A stretch of DNA of 64,000 nucleotides from Lachnospiraceae bacterium (GCA_017935565.1 JAGBHK010000041.1:18225-82224); one strand, 5' to 3'. Positions 53,260-60,685 are shown, numbered from the stretch's first letter. Notes: generated by a model not told the origin, from the letters alone. Program-made: numbers and translations.

Positions 53260-53419
53260 CCGTATAACTTATGTTATGCTGCATTAGAACTTTTTGGGTA
53301 TTTGCCACACTCCCTTTCGGGAGTGTGGACTTTGAGGGGGTATTATATGGGTTTTATAGCCTCGTGCAGTTATGGAATTCCTGCACGATATATTTCACGT
53401 CTTTTCATCGTTATCGCCT
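53260..53419 (-). other. structured intergenic segment with a 12-codon ORF
   Basis: Between transposase and AbrB-like genes. Features on the minus strand: a tiny ORF MKRREIYRAGIP (53408-53370) with GAGGCGATAACG before its ATG; a TCGTGCAG/CTGCACGA hairpin over that ORF; a perfect 10-bp stem CCACACTCCC/GGGAGTGTGG with GAAA tetraloop (53305-53328) and no T-run. This may be an attenuator, a processing site or a leader peptide; I could not match a known RNA. Confidence 0.5.
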
Positions 53420-55363
53420 CTACTTTCTATTTTCTTTTTCTGCCTTCAGTCTTCCAAGAGCCTCTGTCCAGTCAATCATATCTTCACCACCAACAACAGC
53501 TGCATATTCATCATATGCATTTTCTTCCTGGTATCTGATTGGAACAATAACGTTTGGAGCTATCTCATATTCATTCTGCATATCCTGTTCAGCTCTCCAT
53601 AATGCCAATTCAAGCTCACTGTCAGTCTGTATGTCTTTTTGTTTCCTATATCCCTTAACAGCCTTAACAGCTGCTCTGTTCTCACGCATAGCCTTTGCAA
53701 TCTCATCCTTGGATGCAAAATAGCTAAGTTGATTTCTAAGAGTTCCCACGCATAAGAATCTATCCTCGATGTCATAAATTCTTACCGTGTTAAGATCATC
53801 CGGATTGTATCTGAAGTATACTGACTCTCCCAAATGATTGATGAGGATTTCATCATTGCCATACCATAATTCTTTATCATATAACTTAAACATGATACCA
53901 TTACGCTTAACTTTCTGCATTCTGCTGTTTCTTAACATCATAAGGTTAAGCTCATCCTCTGTTGCTGTTCTCATCTCAATCAAGTTGCTGGCAAAAACTT
54001 CATCCGGACATTTACCAAACATTCCTTCAGCTTTTGAAGATGTCTTGTTAAGTCCACCTTCAATATATGTGTCAACAAAACGGATAAAATCTTCAATAAC
54101 AACAAGGTTGTCAGGGTTCTTCACAATATATTTAAGTCTCTCTGGTCTTTCAAGAACATTACCACCAGTATAAGCTTCAAACATTTTTGAAAACATTTCC
54201 TTCACATCAAGAAATCTTCTCTCAATAATCTTAGCTTTGGCATTCTTTACCAGAGCAGTCCTAAACTCAATTCCTAACCTCTGTAATATTGTCTTAGGTT
54301 CATGTTCCACCTGTGCAGATTTTCTAAAACCTCGACCACCAATATCATGAGTCAGGAACTCTCGACCGTTATCTGAATAAATCATTTTAGGGATACCAAA
54401 TCGTTCTATTCCTCTTCGAAGAGCATATAATGTAGCATCACTTCGTGGTGCATCCGTAACATACCAGCCAACTATCTTTCGAGAACGCACATCCATAAAT
54501 GCCGTGAGATAAACTCTAACAGGCTCACTGTCCTTGCTGACAAATATATCAAAGGTATGGTTATCAGTTACCCATACATCATTTGATAATAAATCATCGT
54601 ATTTTCTCTTAATATACGGTGCGCATTGGTCATAAAATGCTTTATCTCCAAGTCTGAAATATTTCAATATCGCCACAGGAAGCTTCTCAACCTTTCTTAT
54701 GAAGGTATCATATGAAGGTAATGGAAGAAATTCATCATCCCCATTTTTCATAAGCTGTGTCTCAGTGAGTTTTATGCACTGCGCTATGCTGCGTTGGTTC
54801 TGGTCGAGATAAAAGTTCTCAAAGATATCCCACACATAGTCAGCAAGTGCTTTTTTATGATTTCCATGTCGTCCGCGCTTGTCGATGAGCGACTGCTCAC
54901 CTTCTTCATTAAGAGCTTTCCACTTTCTGTAAAGAGTTCTTAATGTAATCTTGACGGAAGGATATGTAATTGTAGCAAATTCCACAAACTGTTCATCAGC
55001 TGCTTTTTTATCTTTTATGTTATCTCCGCTTCTGAATGTTCTCCAGTTCTGCAGAATTTCCTTCCACAGTTCAATCTCCTGTCTGTCAGCTTCAGATATG
55101 GTTTCATAATCAAGCTTTACAACCTTATTTTCCGGCTCTTCTGTATTCAATTTTTCTTTCTGCTTTTGGATACGCTTGTACTTTGTTATGAGCTTAGGTT
55201 CTATTCCAGGAAGAGGTATACGATATACTTTTCCACCTTTTCCACCACCCTTGACACCATCAACAATCTCCGCATTAATAGTACCTTTATTAATGAGTTT
55301 TATTACATAATAATGAGTACAACCTCTAAGCTCTGCATATTCCTCAACGCTTAAATACTCCAT
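53420..55363 (-). CDS. Mu-like DDE transposase (MuA family)
   Basis: A 647-residue transposase. N-terminal excisionase-like winged HTH (YLSVEEYAELRGCTHYYVIKLINKG); a second HTH region (about 120-200); rve catalytic core with Asp267 (TDNHTFD), Asp331 (YSDNGREF) and Glu381 (KIIERRF); C-terminal Mu-type beta-barrel and tail that should contact MuB and ClpX. The length is close to MuA (663). Unlike Mu, it comes after the MuB-like gene in transcription order, with ten or so genes between. Confidence 0.95.
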   Translation of the reverse strand: MEYLSVEEYAELRGCTHYYVIKLINKGTINAEIVDGVKGGGKGGKVYRIPLPGIEPKLITKYKRIQKQKEKLNTEEPENKVVKLDYETISEADRQEIELWKEILQNWRTFRSGDNIKDKKAADEQFVEFATITYPSVKITLRTLYRKWKALNEEGEQSLIDKRGRHGNHKKALADYVWDIFENFYLDQNQRSIAQCIKLTETQLMKNGDDEFLPLPSYDTFIRKVEKLPVAILKYFRLGDKAFYDQCAPYIKRKYDDLLSNDVWVTDNHTFDIFVSKDSEPVRVYLTAFMDVRSRKIVGWYVTDAPRSDATLYALRRGIERFGIPKMIYSDNGREFLTHDIGGRGFRKSAQVEHEPKTILQRLGIEFRTALVKNAKAKIIERRFLDVKEMFSKMFEAYTGGNVLERPERLKYIVKNPDNLVVIEDFIRFVDTYIEGGLNKTSSKAEGMFGKCPDEVFASNLIEMRTATEDELNLMMLRNSRMQKVKRNGIMFKLYDKELWYGNDEILINHLGESVYFRYNPDDLNTVRIYDIEDRFLCVGTLRNQLSYFASKDEIAKAMRENRAAVKAVKGYRKQKDIQTDSELELALWRAEQDMQNEYEIAPNVIVPIRYQEENAYDEYAAVVGGEDMIDWTEALGRLKAEKENRK

Positions 55364-55423
55364 TCAACCACCACTTTTCATCTTGACATCTATTCAGGTC
55401 ATATGTTATCATTTTGTTGTGTG

Positions 55424-55472
55424 TATAATGAGGCCCCGCATCTTTGGTGTTATCCGTGTGGGGCTTTGTTTT
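55424..55472 (+). terminator. plus-strand hairpin with T-run, preceded by TGTGTATAAT
   Basis: Stem GCCCCGCA/TGTGGGGC (55433-55440, 55457-55464) with TTTGTTTT after it. An extended -10 box TGTGTATAAT ends at 55429, so a very short plus-strand RNA or a block to antisense transcription into the HTH gene is possible. No proper -35 box is seen. Confidence 0.5.
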
Positions 55473-55653
55473 ATGCACTTTTTTCAAGTGTTTTTCTGAT
55501 AAGTTCCTTATGTGCCTCCTTGGTATTTCTACCAAACATGAGGTCACTTATGACCTTTTCGTTTATTCCTGTGATGACTGATAACTCTCTTTGTTTCATA
55601 TTCCTCTTTACAAGCTCCATTTTGAGCCATATGCCAAATTCACAATATGCCAT
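55471..55653 (-). CDS. small HTH protein upstream of the transposase
   Basis: 60 residues with a lambda-repressor-like HTH: MKQRELSVITGINEKVISDLMFG. A phage-encoded Ner- or Cro-like control protein is likely. ATG 55653 follows GGGAGG. It stands between pistol ribozyme 1 and the transposase. Confidence 0.75.
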   Translation of the reverse strand: MAYCEFGIWLKMELVKRNMKQRELSVITGINEKVISDLMFGRNTKEAHKELIRKTLEKSA

Positions 55654-55692
55654 GTTATCGCCTCCCATTTAATCTTGGTTAAACATATATTT

Positions 55693-55759
55693 AACCACCC
55701 AGGAGCTACGCTCCTGACGCTCTGTGCTTAAGGTTCTGTTTATACTCGCACAGACGAGT
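55693..55759 (-). ncRNA. pistol self-cleaving ribozyme 1
   Basis: 67 nt, 5' to 3' on the minus strand. P1 ACTCG/CGAGT with loop TCTGTG; linker ATAAACAG; AACC; TTAAG; CACAGA, which pairs with the P1 loop to form the pistol pseudoknot; GCGT; P3 CAGGAGC/GCTCCTG; GGTGGTT, whose GGTT closes P2 with AACC. These are all the parts of the pistol fold in order, including the conserved TTAAG and GCGT. Cleavage expected between G 55698 and U 55697 by family precedent. Confidence 0.9.
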
Positions 55760-55813
55760 TGTCTATTGCTTTCATTTGTGATACCATATAAGAAATAAAA
55801 TGGAGGTATCACT

Positions 55814-56020
55814 ATGGAAAATATGGAATTATTAAAATTACTACGCAATGAAATGTATGACAAATGTATTGAACAAGAACCTCTGGCATATGCCATAATC
55901 CAGCACCTTATGAAAACGGATAAGGATACTGCAAACAAAATACTGGATGAAGTTCTTGTCATACTTGAAAACAAATTAGCCCAGGCAATTACTAATCAAA
56001 CTGAAGAACAATGCGACTAA
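55814..56020 (+). CDS. small acidic phage protein on the plus strand
   Basis: 68 residues, helical and acidic (MENMELLKLLRNEMYDKC, MKTDKDTANKILDEVLVILENKL). GGAGG lies eight bases before the ATG and a strong plus-strand terminator follows at 56070, so it looks like a real single-gene transcript running against the early operon. Function unknown; it could be an immunity or lysogeny gene since it shares the repressor's direction. Confidence 0.65.
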   Translation: MENMELLKLLRNEMYDKCIEQEPLAYAIIQHLMKTDKDTANKILDEVLVILENKLAQAITNQTEEQCD

Positions 56021-56129
56021 TATTCTTACCTAATGGCTTTTTCTTCTTATATTGCCTAATTTGTTCTGCAGCTGCTTCCGAGCTCATCACATTGGAAGCA
56101 GCTTTTTTTTCTCTTCTATCTTTTTTCAT
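55992..56129 (-). CDS. possible very small basic protein
   Basis: 45 codons on the minus strand (MKKDRREKKAASNVMSSEAA...) with AAGGTG before the ATG, 13 bases after the zinc-ribbon gene. It overlaps the plus-strand gene and its terminator, so part of its open frame may be chance. Low confidence. Confidence 0.35.
   Translation of the reverse strand: MKKDRREKKAASNVMSSEAAAEQIRQYKKKKPLGKNISRIVLQFD
56070..56110 (+). terminator. strong plus-strand terminator
   Basis: Perfect 10-bp stem AGCTGCTTCC/GGAAGCAGCT with a 14-base loop and eight T. It ends the plus-strand gene 55814-56020. Confidence 0.8.
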
Positions 56130-56142
56130 AGCAAACACCTTC

Positions 56143-56595
56143 TTATTCCAATACCACAAGTTCATTTTTCTTAACTGGAATACAATTATATGAATATGTA
56201 AGTATTCTTTCTCTTTTATATGCGTATATACTGTGACAATTCGGACACTCATAATTATCATCCGAGTCCGTATTTTCCCAACAATCATCATCCTTATAAC
56301 CACAATAAGGACATATCAACTCGTCACTATCATACAGTTTTTCTGGCTCTTCATCACTAAGAAATATTGATTTCTTACCAATCTTTTCAGTATATGCCGC
56401 TATGGCTTCTTTTCCTCTGAAAGTCATTGAATGAACCGCATATACATTTCCATTAATTACAACAAGGTCTCCCATATCAACTTCCTTGCTTGTAATTAGT
56501 ATAGGTTTAATTCCCTCATCCTTTGGTGTTATTCCTCTTGCGGTATAATCCCATGACTTTTTTCCATCAAGGTCAGCATAATCATAAATTTCCAT
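56143..56595 (-). CDS. small protein with zinc ribbon, YopX-like start
   Basis: 150 residues. N-terminal beta-rich region (VDMGDLVVINGNVYAVHSM) and C-terminal CPYCGYKDDDC...CPNCHSIYAYKRER zinc ribbon. Possibly a phage protein that binds nucleic acid or modifies host transcription; no family name that I would defend. Confidence 0.65.
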   Translation of the reverse strand: MEIYDYADLDGKKSWDYTARGITPKDEGIKPILITSKEVDMGDLVVINGNVYAVHSMTFRGKEAIAAYTEKIGKKSIFLSDEEPEKLYDSDELICPYCGYKDDDCWENTDSDDNYECPNCHSIYAYKRERILTYSYNCIPVKKNELVVLE

Positions 56596-56605
56596 AAGAC
56601 ACCTC

Positions 56606-56899
56606 CTATATTATCTGCTCATATGCATCTGCATACCACAGCCCCATAACAGTACCAATATATCCAGTTGCTTTTTTTCCTCTTTTAACTTCTTCCTCTA
56701 TCGCGACATTACTATTTGCTGTAACATTTATAAGGAAGTTTTCTGAAGTAACCACATATTCACCATAGCCATTAATCAATGTCTTTATTTTGTTACCTGC
56801 CAACCTAAATACAATCATTTCATCACCTGTAAGGTTAATGTAATATTTGCATCCACATTCTTTGGCTGTTTTTTCTTTTTCAGCATAAATATCTCCCAT
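56606..56899 (-). CDS. small phage protein, unrecognised
   Basis: 97 residues with no clear domain. ATG 56899 is chosen because GGAGG lies seven bases before it. It is the first gene after pistol ribozyme 2, whose cleaved 3' fragment would start about 36 bases before this ATG. Confidence 0.6.
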   Translation of the reverse strand: MGDIYAEKEKTAKECGCKYYINLTGDEMIVFRLAGNKIKTLINGYGEYVVTSENFLINVTANSNVAIEEEVKRGKKATGYIGTVMGLWYADAYEQII

Positions 56900-56930
56900 A
56901 TACATACCTCCATATATTATTTGGTTTTTC

Positions 56931-56997
56931 AACCACCGGGGAGACCAGCTCCCCACGCTTCAGGCTTAAGGTTCTATTTATAGTCGCCCGAACGACT
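56931..56997 (-). ncRNA. pistol self-cleaving ribozyme 2
   Basis: 67 nt on the minus strand. P1 AGTCG/CGACT with loop TTCGGG; linker ATAAATAG; AACC; TTAAG; CCTGAA (pseudoknot with the loop); GCGT; P3 GGGGAG/CTCCCC; GGTGGTT closing P2. Compared with ribozyme 1 the P1, pseudoknot and P3 bases differ but still pair, which is covariation. It starts one base after the endolysin stop codon. Cleavage expected between G 56936 and U 56935. Confidence 0.92.
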
Positions 56998-56998
56998 C

Positions 56999-58078
56999 TT
57001 ATTCAAGAATTTCATTTACTCTCTTCTGAACTGCTTCATAACTGTAACCAGCTTTTTCGAGTGCTTCTCTTCTTGCAGCTCCATTTCCCCACTTACCAGC
57101 AATTACCTCTCTAGCAAGTTCTTCAACTGACTTTGTACCTTTTTGCACTGGTTTAATGCTATGTACAAGTTCATTAACTTTAGCCTGAACAGCCTCATAA
57201 CTATAACCAGCTTTTTCGAGTGCCTCTCTTCTTGCAGCTCCATTTCCCCACTTACCAGCAAGCACTTCTTTTGCCAATTCCTCAACTGATTTTACCTGTG
57301 GTTTCTCTTGTGGTTCTGCAGGATCTTTTTCAAGAAGTTTGTTAACTTTTGCCTGGACAGTTTCATAATCATATCCAGCATTTTCAAGTGCTTCTCTTCT
57401 TGCAACTCCGTTTCCCCACTTGCCAGCGATTACTTCTCTTGCAAGTTCTTCAACCGACTTGCCTGGTGCCACTGGTACCAATGTTGGTCCTGCACTATCC
57501 ACGCTATCAAACTCTGCATAATAGTAATCCAAATCAACATTACCTCTGATACCATCAACCGAACCTGTTGAAGTGTATTGCCAAGCAATTTCTCCTAAAT
57601 TTGGTTTTACTGTACTCCATTTTGCAATCCAATAGTTATCAGTTAAGGACTTGATTTCGTCTGTTAATATTGACTTGTACCAATATTGGTTGCAATAGAT
57701 TCCAACCTGATAACCTGCTTCAGATACAATCCCAAGAAATTTCTTTACAATTTCATAGAACAAATCCTTATCAAGGTTCTGCTGGCACTTGTCTTCCAAA
57801 TCTAACCAAACCTTAGCTTCCAACTGTTTACCCCTAAGCACATCTACTACCGCTTTAGCTTCAGCCTCCGCCTCATCCACTGTGGTAGCATAACTGTACT
57901 TGTAAACTCCGACTGCTAATCCATTCTCTTTTGCCTCTTTGTAATTGTATTCGAAGCATGCATCTACATACAAATCTCCGTCAACACAACGTATGATGGC
58001 AAATTGAATTCCTGCAGCTGCTACCTTTTTCCAATCAATAGCACCCTGCCATCGGCTTACATCAATGCCTGTATACAT
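56999..58078 (-). CDS. endolysin: GH25 lysozyme with three CW_7 repeats
   Basis: 359 residues. GH25 muramidase (about 1-195) with Asp6 (GIDVSRWQG) and Asp93/Glu95 (WLDLED), cutting the glycan strand. Then three Cpl-7-type wall-binding repeats (about 208-248, 265-305, 318-358), each SVEELAxEVxAGKWGNG plus ARREAL. The last two are nearly identical in DNA. No signal peptide, so release needs a holin. Unusual place: among early genes between MuB-like and MuA-like genes instead of with the holin. Confidence 0.95.
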   Translation of the reverse strand: MYTGIDVSRWQGAIDWKKVAAAGIQFAIIRCVDGDLYVDACFEYNYKEAKENGLAVGVYKYSYATTVDEAEAEAKAVVDVLRGKQLEAKVWLDLEDKCQQNLDKDLFYEIVKKFLGIVSEAGYQVGIYCNQYWYKSILTDEIKSLTDNYWIAKWSTVKPNLGEIAWQYTSTGSVDGIRGNVDLDYYYAEFDSVDSAGPTLVPVAPGKSVEELAREVIAGKWGNGVARREALENAGYDYETVQAKVNKLLEKDPAEPQEKPQVKSVEELAKEVLAGKWGNGAARREALEKAGYSYEAVQAKVNELVHSIKPVQKGTKSVEELAREVIAGKWGNGAARREALEKAGYSYEAVQKRVNEILE

Positions 58079-58205
58079 TTTTCTTCCTCCTATCTTGAGC
58101 CATTGCTCAGGTCTTTTAGGGAATAAGACCTATGAACCCTCTCCTCTCTGCGTTTTATAAGGACTTGAGACCTTTTCGTCTATGCGAAGTAGCATTAGAG
58201 AGGGG
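58079..58205 (-). other. structured leader before the endolysin gene
   Basis: 127 bases with several hairpins on the minus strand: a CCCCTCTC/GAGAGGG closing stem around an AT-rich core, GGTCTT/AAGACC, and GAGCaatgGCTC just before the ribosome binding site GGAGG. No T-run in the sense direction. May control endolysin translation; I tested it by eye against pistol and hammerhead cores without a match. Confidence 0.45.
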
Positions 58206-58415
58206 CTAAATGCCCCTTGTAATATGAGATAACATCTCATCTATTTTATGCATTGGAATAATAACCTCCAATTGTTTTGGATTTATTTCAGTTTCACTAT
58301 GTATTGAAATAAGTTTACCCTTTGGACTCTCATGAATTTCTTTAATAGCAGCTTCTATTAATGAAATTTCCAATGTATCAGTTCCTTCATATTCTACAAT
58401 CAATCTTTTACTCAT
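58206..58415 (-). CDS. small phage protein, unrecognised
   Basis: 69 residues, mixed alpha/beta (MSKRLIVEYEGTDTLEISLIE). Overlaps the upstream gene by 8 bases; part of the early operon. No family recognised. Confidence 0.55.
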   Translation of the reverse strand: MSKRLIVEYEGTDTLEISLIEAAIKEIHESPKGKLISIHSETEINPKQLEVIIPMHKIDEMLSHITRGI

Positions 58416-58602
58416 AATCTATTGCCTCCATATGTATGAATCCCTCTGTATCAATTCTTAACTTAAGCTCTATTCTGTTAAGTAATAATATGTTTCCTAC
58501 TTCTGCCTCCGACATTCCGCAACAGGTTGCAAGTGCCTTAACTCTTGCTGGTCTGTTTATGTTTGCCAATATAGCAAATAATCTTGCATATCCTAATCCC
58601 AT
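58408..58602 (-). CDS. small winged-helix-like phage protein
   Basis: 64 residues: GLGYARLFAILANINRPARVKALATCCGMSEAEVGNILL looks like a short winged helix with a C-terminal wing. GGAG lies before the ATG. Possible early regulator. Confidence 0.6.
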   Translation of the reverse strand: MGLGYARLFAILANINRPARVKALATCCGMSEAEVGNILLLNRIELKLRIDTEGFIHMEAIDYE

Positions 58603-58605
58603 AAG

Positions 58606-58773
58606 CTAGCTCCTTTCTTTTAAAGGTATCTTTCTTACCTTACTAGTTGCTCTGTTTACAAGATAAAGAAATTCGCTGTCTTTCTTCTGAACCAACCAAT
58701 TATCAACACTCAGACGAGCATTTTTTATGAGTTTCTTTTCTTTTAAAGTAGGTCTTTTTCCACTTTTTCTCAT
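58606..58773 (-). CDS. very small phage protein, DUF6906-like
   Basis: 55 codons starting MRKSGKRPTLKEKKLIKNAR and containing NWLVQKKDSEFLYLVNR. The GKRPT-x-x-x-K start with a following NWLV is the pattern I know from short DUF6906 proteins of clostridial phages. AGGTGAG lies before ATG 58773. It fills an otherwise empty 170-base gap in the early operon. Confidence 0.65.
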   Translation of the reverse strand: MRKSGKRPTLKEKKLIKNARLSVDNWLVQKKDSEFLYLVNRATSKVRKIPLKERS

Positions 58774-58778
58774 ATTAC

Positions 58779-59696
58779 TCACCTGCTTCCTATATTCATT
58801 TCCTTAGTCATTCGAGCCAATCCCTGAGGAGTAATATCTCCATATACGGCAGCAGTGTTTACATATACATTAACAGCTCCTCTTAATCCATAATTGGTTC
58901 TAGCAATCTTAAACAGGATATCCTGACTTTCTTCATCATCACCAATCGCTGAAAATACTGCTCTTATATCATCTTTGCTTAAGGTATTAGTCATCACCTG
59001 TTTTCTCATGCCGATACGACTAAATAACTGTGCAAAATCAGCTCTACCACTACCTTTGAGTTTTGTGTAAACTTCATCATTACCCACAAGAGTGATACCA
59101 ATTCCACTTTCATCAGCCATACATCTTATATGATTAAGAGTTCTAACGGTCAGATGCTGAGCTTCATCAATGATGATTACTCTGCCACTATCCTTAAGTT
59201 TTGTGATGATTTCCGCATACAATTTTCTTGACACACGTTCTCTTACGCCAAGCTGATCAGCGATAAGTTCATTCACACCGGACATACTTGCATATGAAGG
59301 TGATATGGTTATTTTTACTGCAAGAGTATTTTCTTTACAGTACTGATTTATAGCCATTGTCTTACCTATTCCTGCATCACCATACACAACTGCTATCTTT
59401 CCTTGTATATGGCTGTATGTGATAGCCGTTTCCACAGCCTGGCTAACTCTAGTTGGTACAAATGACGGTTCTCTTGGAGCTATCTCCTTGCGTTCCGAAA
59501 CAGTTAACAGTGCTTGAACCTTTGGAATAATAGTATGTGGTGCTTTATAAGTTCCACTTAAAAAACTGCTTAATTGAGCTCCACTTACTCCGAGTTCCTT
59601 TGCTATTAGTGTTTGGCTCTTACCTGTTTTCTCCTTGTAATCCTGAACCAACTGTCTAGCCTCGGCTTCATTCATATTAAGTTGTGTGTTTTCCAT
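58779..59696 (-). CDS. MuB-like AAA+ transposition ATPase
   Basis: 305 residues. N-terminal HTH (SQTLIAKELGVSGAQLSSFL), AAA+ core with Walker A YGDAGIGKT (about 106-113) and Walker B VIIIDEAQHL (about 170-179), sensor TLVGNDE. In Mu, MuB picks target DNA and activates MuA. First gene of the early operon; AGGAGG precedes ATG 59696. Confidence 0.9.
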   Translation of the reverse strand: MENTQLNMNEAEARQLVQDYKEKTGKSQTLIAKELGVSGAQLSSFLSGTYKAPHTIIPKVQALLTVSERKEIAPREPSFVPTRVSQAVETAITYSHIQGKIAVVYGDAGIGKTMAINQYCKENTLAVKITISPSYASMSGVNELIADQLGVRERVSRKLYAEIITKLKDSGRVIIIDEAQHLTVRTLNHIRCMADESGIGITLVGNDEVYTKLKGSGRADFAQLFSRIGMRKQVMTNTLSKDDIRAVFSAIGDDEESQDILFKIARTNYGLRGAVNVYVNTAAVYGDITPQGLARMTKEMNIGSR

Positions 59697-59751
59697 AAAA
59701 TTCCTCCTTTTAATCACCTTTTTAAATAATTTTTAAAAAGTTTAAAAACTA

Positions 59752-59780
59752 TTTAATTTTGATGAGTTTATGTGTATAAT
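59752..59780 (+). promoter_or_regulatory. repressor promoter (candidate)
   Basis: Extended -10 TGTGTATAAT (59771-59780) with a weak -35 TTTAAT 17 bases before. Start near 59788 gives a leader of about 90 bases before the repressor ATG. It faces the early promoter and the two starts overlap. Confidence 0.55.
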
Positions 59781-59785
59781 GGGTG

Positions 59786-59860
59786 TACAGATTTTTCTGT
59801 ATATGGGTATTATATTCGAATATTTTCTAATTGTCAATTACTTTATAGAATATTTTCGAA
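59786..59860. promoter_or_regulatory. candidate repressor operators O1-O3
   Basis: O1 TTCGAATATTTTCTA (59815-59829) fills the spacer of the early promoter. O2 TAGAATATTTTCGAA (59846-59860) is its near mirror copy upstream of the -35. O3 TACAGATTTTTCTGTA (59786-59801) is a perfect palindrome at the early start. O1 and O2 share GAATATTTTC. Binding by the S24 repressor or the HTH protein is inferred. Confidence 0.55.
59809..59837 (-). promoter_or_regulatory. early promoter of the transposition operon
   Basis: Minus strand TTGACA (59837-59832), 17-base spacer, TATAAT (59814-59809): a consensus sigma-A promoter. It would start near 59802, about 106 bases before the MuB-like ATG. Confidence 0.85.
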
Positions 59861-59880
59861 CTTTTTTTAGGAGGAATTAT

Positions 59881-60669
59881 ATGTCACTTGTAGAAAAACT
59901 TAGGGCTCTTGCCAAAGCCAAGAACACGTCTTTTTCAGCACTTGAGAAAGAATTAGGTTTCGGCAATGGTACCATTCAAAAATGGGATAACAGTTCGCCT
60001 TCGTGCGATAAGTTGTTAAAATTAGCAAATTTTCTAAACACATCTATTGACTCATTATTACGCGATGAGCCAATTAATGAAATTACGAACACGGCACATG
60101 AACAGCTTATAAATTTATATGATAAAGCAACGTCACAAGATCAATTACGTGTTATTAATTATTTAGAATTAGCAAACTCGCTTCCATTAAGTCAAAATTT
60201 ACCTTATAATCCACAGTATCCTGATACGCATTCCACAAAAAGTACAGTTATGCGCTATATCCCTTTACGTGGACATGTTGCAGCAGGAAAGCCAATTGAA
60301 GCAATTGATATGGTAATTGATGATGTAGAACTTACTGAAGAACTTGATGCAGATTATGCTCTCATTGTTAATGGAAACAGCATGCATCCAATTATAAAAG
60401 ATGGTGAATATGTATTCGTAAAATCGACTAAAGAACTAAACAATAATGATATTGGCGTCTTCTATTATAATGGAAATGTAACATGTAAAAAATTTTTCAA
60501 AAACGACGTAATGATAAAACTGATCTCTCTTAATCCTACATATGAAGATTTTGTATTCTATCTTAATGATAGTAAAAATGAATATATTAATTTTAAAATT
60601 GAAGGTAAGGTTTTATTATCCAATTCACAGGCTAAACGCTTGAGTAATTATTTTACATTTAATAGGTAG
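59881..60669 (+). CDS. phage repressor, Xre HTH plus S24 LexA-like protease
   Basis: 262 residues. HTH at about 5-60 (LVEKLRALAKAKNTSFSALEKELGFGNGTIQKWD). Autocleavage region RGHVAAGKP with an Ala-Gly bond, then S24 peptidase with Ser in GNSMHPIIKDGEYVFV and Lys in VTCKKFF. RecA-triggered self-cleavage would release lysogeny, unlike the classic Mu repressor, which uses ClpXP. AGGAGG sits before ATG 59881. A plus-strand terminator follows. Confidence 0.92.
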   Translation: MSLVEKLRALAKAKNTSFSALEKELGFGNGTIQKWDNSSPSCDKLLKLANFLNTSIDSLLRDEPINEITNTAHEQLINLYDKATSQDQLRVINYLELANSLPLSQNLPYNPQYPDTHSTKSTVMRYIPLRGHVAAGKPIEAIDMVIDDVELTEELDADYALIVNGNSMHPIIKDGEYVFVKSTKELNNNDIGVFYYNGNVTCKKFFKNDVMIKLISLNPTYEDFVFYLNDSKNEYINFKIEGKVLLSNSQAKRLSNYFTFNR

Positions 60670-60685
60670 AAACTATTTTTTTAAA

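Noticed and set aside
55669-55974. A 101-residue minus-strand ORF over ribozyme 1 and the plus-strand gene
   Set aside because: It has no start signal and covers the ribozyme; the plus-strand frame has a strong ribosome binding site and terminator.
58079-58205. A third ribozyme
   Set aside because: No TTAAG/GCGT pistol core and no CTGATGA/GAAA hammerhead core; left as an unassigned folded leader.
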